Source: Symsagittifera roscoffensis
Taxonomy: Eukaryota; Xenacoelomorpha; Acoela; Convolutidae
DNA length: 64,000 nt
Direction of reading: 5' to 3'
Assembly (NCBI RefSeq): GCF_963678635.1
Contig: NC_087071.1
Location: forward strand, 21,731,194-21,795,193
Shown here: positions 58,520-64,000 of the stretch, piece by piece
Layout of the letters: each line of letters begins with the position of its first letter
Position numbering within the stretch: the first letter of the stretch is position 1
Position numbers and translations under genes: made by a program
The notes under the pieces: generated by a model
Databases searched by the model: none
Told to the model about the DNA's origin: nothing
The model's input: the letters and a program-made list of their open reading frames with translations, nothing else

Positions 58520-59280
58520 GGGAACTTCAAGGAATGACCTGCCAAAAAGCTGAACACTGGCTAGACGATGCACCTTCCAGTCTCCTCCGCCTGATGACCA
58601 GCTCCGCATTGCCCGTGGCATCAGAATGGGCGCCATTGACTGCCCTAAGAATAGCAGACTGTGTGGCACCAGTCTGGAACTGTACCACAGCACTCATGTA
58701 CTTGTTTCTCCACGCATCACCTCCATACTCACTGTACACACAATGTGCAATGAGGTCATCCAGGACGTTTTCAACACCGCAAAATCCCTGTATCACTACA
58801 ATCAACAGGATTCCTGTAAGAACAGCCACAGACAAGACGGCGCCCCACTCTGGAGTTTTATCTGAGTTAACCTTCTGCCTGTTTTCAATATCACCTCAAA
58901 CTGCCAAGAGGGATCCGAAAAATTGGACGGACGATAGTGCTTGAAACTCTTAACAAGACCATTGAGGGAATGTGACATTCGACCAGAATGTACAAAAATG
59001 CAGGTTCGCAATCGAATTTTTATCGATCAGAAAAAGAACATCTAACCGGGAAGATTGGTGGTTTTAATGGAATAGCGACGTAATTTGAACGATTGGACAA
59101 ATCGGGAAGGGTTAGTTTTATCTGACATGCTAATTTTTTTAAATTTCGATTTGGACGTGAACGACACGTAAACTTTTCATATTTCGCACACTCAGGAGAA
59201 ACACAACAACAATAGTCGCTGCAGGAGAATGGGCACTCCCGATATGTTTGAGGATCTGCGGAAGACAGAGATAATCGCCG
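58520..59280 (-). CDS. Possible exons of an unrecognised membrane protein
   Basis: Three - strand stretches in different frames look protein-like. 59262-59020: after a good acceptor (CTCTGTCTTCCGCAG), a Cys-rich segment ECPFSCSDYCCCVSPEC with CRSRPNRNLKKLACQI, ending TAA. About 59000-58900: SHSLNGLVKSFKHYRPSNF then SDPSWQFEV. 58890-58527: KTPEWGAVLSVAVLTGILLI, a strong transmembrane segment, then GVENVLDDLIAHCVYSEYGG and a basic RRRRLEG tail. This could be exons of one gene, a frameshifted pseudogene, or chance. Family unknown; GC content is higher than in neighbouring DNA. Confidence 0.3.
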
Positions 59281-59357
59281 TAAAAACAACCGGTAGCCTT
59301 ATCTCTAAAAGCCTAATTGTTGTGGTAAACTTATTAAATAATGTCCGATAACCTCAA

Positions 59358-60202
59358 ATGATAACAACGAAGCAGCGAAGAGCGCGTTTTGCAAGTGAAC
59401 TGATCGGAAGCGAAGATGACCCCGCTACATGTGAGAAAGAATCATGTAGATTTGGGAAAACTGTCATCAGCCGCGGAGTTCTGTGTGAACAATGCTGTAG
59501 ATGGTATCACTTCAGCTGCGCGGGCACGAGCCAAGCAGCTGTGAATAATCTACCAATTGACGAAGCATTCATTTGCCAGATTTGCCAATCGCATTCCTCC
59601 GGACTCACACAACAGATGCAGGACATGGTGATTGATGACAACATGGGTCTGTCCTCTGGACTTACTCAAGCGATGGAGAGTATGCAGTTTGATGACCCAA
59701 TGGTATGGAACTATAGATATCTGCCTGATTACAACCCTACAAACCCAGAAGAATTAAAAACACTGAATAGGAAAACTTTAGTTGGCGCTAAACTCGAGCA
59801 TACCTTTATGAAAACTGCACACTACAAACAAAACCTATTTGCGCTCTTGTCTGGAAATGCGGGTAAGTAAAGCTTTCGTTGCAGAAATGAGTCGCATGCT
59901 TGATGTTTATAACAGCAAATCGGCAGGTGCTACTTCTTCTATATTCGCTTCCTCTGCTTCCTGGGCTTCTCCTTCAGAAACCATCCAAGAATTCGAAAAG
60001 ACGGGACCATGCCAACTGTCTACATCAGAGGTTAGTCAAATGGAATGATGGTGATGTCGACCATCTTTTGAAAGAATCCGATGACATTCAAAGGATCTTC
60101 TGCCATGCAATGAAAACCATCAAACAGAAGCCACTGGACCCGAAGCGCTTCTCTGCTCTCATTCCATTCAGAAAAGTAAAACACGGCCATCAGTTCCCTT
60201 GA
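59358..60202 (+). pseudogene. Retrotransposon N-terminal region with PHD-like finger
   Basis: The finger reads CEKESC, then VLCEQCCRWYHFSC and FICQIC: Cys pairs with a WYHFxC core as in PHD fingers. After it come acidic/Gln-rich segments and a block (NPEELKTLNRKTLVGAKLEH). The frame breaks near 59868 and 60200. Confidence 0.75.
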
Positions 60203-60206
60203 TACG

Positions 60207-61769
60207 GTGAGCAAACCATTGCCGATGTCAGATGAAGTTGTCAGCATCCTGAGAGAGAAGCATCATAAGTCGGAACCCATTCAGCAAGGTAGTCTTCTCT
60301 ATGGTCCGGTTGATGATCCTGTTCTTACCATCGCTAATAACATAATTGCTGAAAACATCAAAACTGTTGCCCTTCATGCTCGTGGAATTGCTGGCCCTTC
60401 AGGTGTCGATGCTTTGAATGCACGACGTATGATCTGCTCCAACAACTTCCCTAAATCGCGCGAACTGTGCGATGCTCTTGCGAGGTTCGGGAGGCGGTGA
60501 TTCACTGAGTTTGTCAACACTGCTCCTATCGCGTCCTTTTTTGCTTCCCGTGCTGTTGCTCTCGATAAGAATCCGAGAATCAGACCAGTGGGAATAGGAG
60601 ACATTTTCAGGCGCATCATCAGCTCTGTGATCAGGAAATTGATGCGCGATGAGGTTAGAGAAGTCATGGGTCCAATACAACAATGTGTGGGTCATGCCTG
60701 TGGGATAGAAGCAACTGTCCATGCTATGCAGCAACTTTATGAGGACAAGGAGACAGAAGGTTGCCTCTTAATTGATGCTGCGAATGCGTTTAATCGCATG
60801 AACCGCAAAGTTGCGTTGAGAAGTATCCAGGTGCTATGCCCAAAACTCTTTCCTTACTTTAGCAACACTTACAGAACACCCTCTATGATCTTCACTGGCA
60901 ATGGCATTATCTCTTCCGAAGAAGGCACCACTCAAGGAGATAGCGCTGCAATGTGCATGTACGAGCTAGGAACTCTACCGCTGGTCAAGATGCCTGCAGT
61001 TGCCAAGCGCTGCTTTTACGCTGACGATGGTGCTGGTGAGCTGCCCGGCTCCGCGAATGGTGGGATAGTCTTATTGTCAACCGTTCAAAGTATGGCTGTA
61101 CCGGACAAGACGTATCTGGTTGTGAAAGAAGATCTACAAGAAGCAGCCAGCGCCCTCTTTAGTGACACCGGGGTCCGCATCTGCACTGGTCGGAAATATC
61201 TGGGAGCGTTCATTGGCGATGATTTTGGGAAACGCCAATACCTTCAGAGTAAGTGCGAGAAGTTCTCCAATATGGTAGATAAGATCTCTACTACTGCACA
61301 AAGTGAACCTCATGCGGCTTACTCTGGCTATGTTTTAAGCCTTCAAAGAAAATGGGGTTATCTACAGCATGTTTTGAACGCAGAAGATGCCATTTTTGAC
61401 TCTCTCGAAATTGCTGTTAACACAAAATTTGTCACAAGCCTGTTCAAAGGACCTGTAAAAACTGATATTCGGGACCTGACCTCACTCCCTGTCAGAATGG
61501 GTGGTATGGCCATTGAGAAGCAGAATAATGTTGTTGCTCTCACATATCAGAACTCAAATACTCTCAACAAAGTTCTCACCGAGCAAATCATGAAAGAAGT
61601 AGTCAGCTTATCCTACGAGGAAGCCCAAATAAGCAAAGCTGACACCAGGAGGCAGAATAACGAAACACATGAAAGAACCAAACTTGCCGCTCTGAAAAAC
61701 TCAGGTACCCAGCTAAGTGCCATGATGAAGTACACCAATGAAAAGGGAGCCAATCAATGGCTCACTTAG
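60207..61769 (+). pseudogene. Retrotransposon reverse transcriptase
   Basis: One frame apart from a TGA at 60498. Visible motifs: ARGIAGPSGVDALNARRMIC, LDKNPRIRPVGIGDIFRRII, LLIDAANAFNRMNR (motif A), EEGTTQGDSAAMCMYELGTL (motif B) and CFYADDGAGELPG (motif C, YADD, about 61012-61035), then a thumb with GRKYLGAFIGDDF. All catalytic aspartates are present, so loss of activity comes from the stops and shifts. Confidence 0.88.
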
Positions 61770-62273
61770 GCCCGACAAGGACAAAGGCCTGACTTTGAGT
61801 CGCAGTGATTTTAGGGACGCGATTCGACTGAGATACGCTATTCGTCTCGACAACCTCCCTACGAGGTGTGTCTGTTCAGTCGAGTATATTTACAGTCACG
61901 CATTTCAGTGTTCCACTGGCGGTTTTGTGAGCAAACGTCACAATGATTTATGGGACATAATAGTGGGGTTGGCCCGGCAAGTTTGTGTTGATGTTAACTC
62001 CGAACCTGCGTTACTTCCGGTTCTTCAAGGTGATGACATCGGAGGAAATACCAGCGAAGGAGCCCGTCTCTACGTTTCTGCTATGGGATTTTGTAGATAT
62101 GGACAGAGAGCATTTTTCGACATGAGGGTTTTTTGAACCCGCTCGCTCTCTCCAATACTGCTGTAAATCCGATAACCGTTTACAAGAAACATGAGCAAGA
62201 GAAGATCAACATGTACCGCTCAGGTGTTATCACACCTCTGGTTAGGGCTGTCTTGGAAGTGCTTCTCGGTTAA
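61760..62273 (+). pseudogene. Retrotransposon C-terminal restriction-like endonuclease
   Basis: DFRDAIRLRYAIRLDNLPTR is followed by a Cys/His motif (CVCSVEYIYSHAFQC) and GFVSKRHNDLWDII. Then come GDDIGGNTSEGARLYVSAMG and YGQRAFFDMRVF, with acidic and basic residues placed as in PD-(D/E)XK nucleases of site-specific LINEs. Frame is lost at 62134, and NPLALSNTAVNPITVYKKHE continues in the next frame. Confidence 0.75.
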
Positions 62274-62852
62274 CGAATAAAAAGATATCGCAGTTGTCTT
62301 ATTTGATCTCCCTAAAAAGAAGCTGCAGTCAATCGGATGCTACTAACTGGGTAAGAACAAGAATATCGTTTTCACTAATGAGAAGTGCAATTATCTGCCT
62401 CCGCGGAACACGTAAGCCAAACCAAAACATATTTCGACTACTGAGCTCGACTTTAACTCAACACTCTTCAACTAACTGTTGAACAATTCCATTTACTACA
62501 CTCAAGGTAGTCTTTGACTCTATGCCTTTCGAAGACATTTTTGCTAAAAAGTAAACTTCAAACGTTTTCGCAACTATGTGCATCGTCAGAATTTTTACAA
62601 TAAACTACTCTAAATGACGATAAAACATCAATTTACAAATGTTATTTACAATAAATCACATACAATTTGGTTCTAAACCATCATGATAAAAAATTAGCCA
62701 ATCACAGTTGACCTCTAAATTACTATTAAGATTAAAATACTTTTAACCTCTAAAATTAATTAAACATTTTTAGATTAATTTGTCTGGAAGTTTCTGAGTC
62801 ATTTCGATTTAGACATGTACGTTTTGAATAAAAAATAAAAAATATTTTGGGA
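62274..62852. other. Intergenic gap between two convergent retroelements
   Basis: AT-rich, with AATAAA-like strings at about 62274-62282 and 62825-62840 that could be 3' ends of the elements. No genes seen. Confidence 0.5.
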
Positions 62853-64000
62853 CTAAATTTTCAGTGTTAACTCCCTGCTCCTAAACTCATCGCGCGTGTT
62901 CAAGCCCGGTTTCTCTTTCCTGATATGTATTGCCTCTAATGTTAGCAATTTTGTTTGGTTGTTTGATCTATCTATAATTTCCCAACTAAGATCTGCGCTA
63001 TTTCCCTCAAGTTGGCATTGCTGAAGGTGGATGCCTACCGGTGAGTCTGCTTTCTTATGTTCCTCAATTCTAGTGGTCAAATGTCGAACAGTTTGTCCGA
63101 CATAGGTGGAAGTGCATCCACTACATGACAGTTTATAAACCACTCTTGACTTGAGGTCATTAAAAAATGCTGACTTCAGTGATGGTAAACATGATTGCAG
63201 TTTTCTTGTGGTGAAAACCACTTGAACGTTAGTTAATTTTCGTAACCTGTTAGCAAAATATTGGCTCTGGTTACCTCTATATTGCACCATCAGCATTGGG
63301 GGCTTCACATCCTTTGGTGATTGAACTGACAAACCCCTGTCACTATCCAGGGGCTTGCCCTTACCCTCGATGATCTTGCACAAGGCGTCTGAAGCCACCT
63401 TTGCGGACCAATTTTCAGGGTACTGATTTGTCAGCCATTGCGCCCTATTAGTTTCCATAGCCTTATCAAATCGCTCCCAGCTAGATGTACTCCTAAAAAC
63501 CCTGTGTACAGTACCTTGGATAACACTACGCTTATACTGAGTTGGGGCGCAGCTTCTATAGTTCAGTATAGTCCCTGTATCTGTTGGTTTTTGATACCAA
63601 CTGGAAGTTACACGCCTACCCTGCGATACATTTATGTTCAAATCCAGGAACGGCAAATTCCCCTCCGAATTAGTTTTCTCTATAGTGAACTGCAAAATTG
63701 GATGAAGAGAATTGGCGGCATCGAGAAGACAACTCGGCTCCCCTCTGACTGCTCTAACAATGTCATCCACATACCCGAGGAACAATTTCACCTGGGGAGT
63801 ATCCTTCTCCTTGTTCTTAGCTTGGCAGCAGCTTTCACAGTACCAGACTATCTCGGTTATTGATGTGTATACGTCATCGGATATTTTTCCGCATTTTAGA
63901 TGATACCAGTTTCGGCAACTCTCGCATTCAACCCCCTTTGATCTATATGTGACTTTCCTGCTGCAACATGGGCACAAACCGTTTCTGTCATTAATTTGCT
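62853..64000 (-). mobile_element. Penelope-like element with PHD-like finger, RT palm remnant and GIY-YIG endonuclease (runs off the window)
   Basis: A single open frame enters from the right edge and ends at 62853. Order: PHD-like finger (LCPCC, ECESCRNWYHLKC, WYCESC, about 63980-63825), a short charged linker, then directly FLGYVDDIVRA (RT motif 5, about 63790-63755), the following RT/thumb block (NLPFLDLNINVSQGRRVTSS, WYQKPTDTGTILNYRS), and a GIY-YIG domain (VVYKLSCSGCTSTYVGQT, TTRIEEHKK, LLTLEAIHIRKEKPGLNTRD). RT motifs 1 to 4, about 250 residues in other Penelope-like elements, are missing with no frame loss. The GIY-YIG catalytic Tyr, Tyr, Arg, His, Glu and Asn are all present. Confidence 0.85.

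Larger units (their letters stand above)
55395..59019. other. Intergenic region upstream of PKC
   Basis: Contains the Penelope-like tail (55771-56005, -), a LINE RT fragment (about 56520-56810, -), the tandem repeat at 58040-58440, and possible - strand coding at 58520-59280. The open frames at 56299-56550 and 57218-57526 are unrecognised. No PKC promoter could be identified. Confidence 0.5.
59358..62273 (+). mobile_element. Non-LTR retrotransposon with PHD-like finger, RT and restriction-like endonuclease (broken)
   Basis: Order: PHD-like Cys/His finger (about 59445-59600), linker with frame changes (59840-60200), RT from about 60207, and an endonuclease-type C-terminus to TAA at 62271. An apurinic-type nuclease upstream is absent, so targeting would use the C-terminal PD-(D/E)XK-like nuclease, as in R2/CRE-type elements; the exact clade is not resolved. 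Inactivating changes include a TGA at 60498, a stop at 61767 with continuation in another frame from about 61760, and a shift in a T run at about 62130. Confidence 0.82.

Noticed and set aside
58339-58944. 201-codon open frame on the + strand
   Set aside because: Begins inside the tandem repeat, and the rest is antisense to the more protein-like - strand readings with a clear transmembrane segment.
63438-63863. 141-codon open frame on the + strand
   Set aside because: It is the complement of the Penelope-like RT/linker region, which has the recognisable motifs.

Overview
The window is animal nuclear DNA. It is AT-rich and intron-rich, with GT-AG introns and several families of metazoan transposable elements. 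Two multi-exon host genes could be assembled exon by exon. The first, on the + strand (1 to 23634, 5' end outside the window), encodes a Cys-loop ligand-gated ion channel subunit of the GABA-A/glycine-receptor type. The second, on the - strand (55394 down to 34545, 13 coding exons), encodes a novel-type protein kinase C of the epsilon/eta group. Having a Cys-loop receptor argues for a cnidarian or bilaterian invertebrate; the species cannot be named from the sequence.

Layout. 1-23634: receptor gene, nine exons in the window, with introns up to 8.5 kb. The introns hold hAT-type MITEs (three with exact 8-bp target duplications), three copies of a tRNA-derived SINE, antisense LINE reverse transcriptase relics, small palindromes, and a diverged repeat array with a long inverted repeat. 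23635-26137: intergenic, repeats. 26138-32771: decayed BEL/Pao retrotransposon (gag, zinc knuckles, protease, partial RT, RNase H, integrase) with many stops and a deletion through the RT catalytic core. 32772-34544: intergenic. 34545-55394: PKC gene on the - strand. One intron carries an antisense MULE relic with a FLYWCH-type finger, and several introns are filled with one roughly 450-bp repeat family in a single orientation. 55395-59357: intergenic, with the tail of a Penelope-like element, a LINE RT fragment, a roughly 31-bp tandem repeat, and possible unrecognised coding exons on the - strand. 59358-62273: broken non-LTR retrotransposon with PHD-like finger, RT and restriction-like endonuclease. 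62853-64000: Penelope-like element on the - strand with a PHD-like finger joined directly to the late RT motifs and an intact GIY-YIG endonuclease; it runs off the window.

How the genes relate. The receptor (membrane anion channel) and the PKC (diacylglycerol-responsive kinase) are convergent neighbours: their 3' ends face each other across the BEL/Pao insertion. Nothing in the sequence shows co-regulation. The most unusual observations are the PKC's very long linkers and degenerate second C1 domain, the PHD-finger/Penelope fusion lacking the RT core beside another PHD-bearing retroelement, and the roughly 500-bp hairpin in the last receptor intron.
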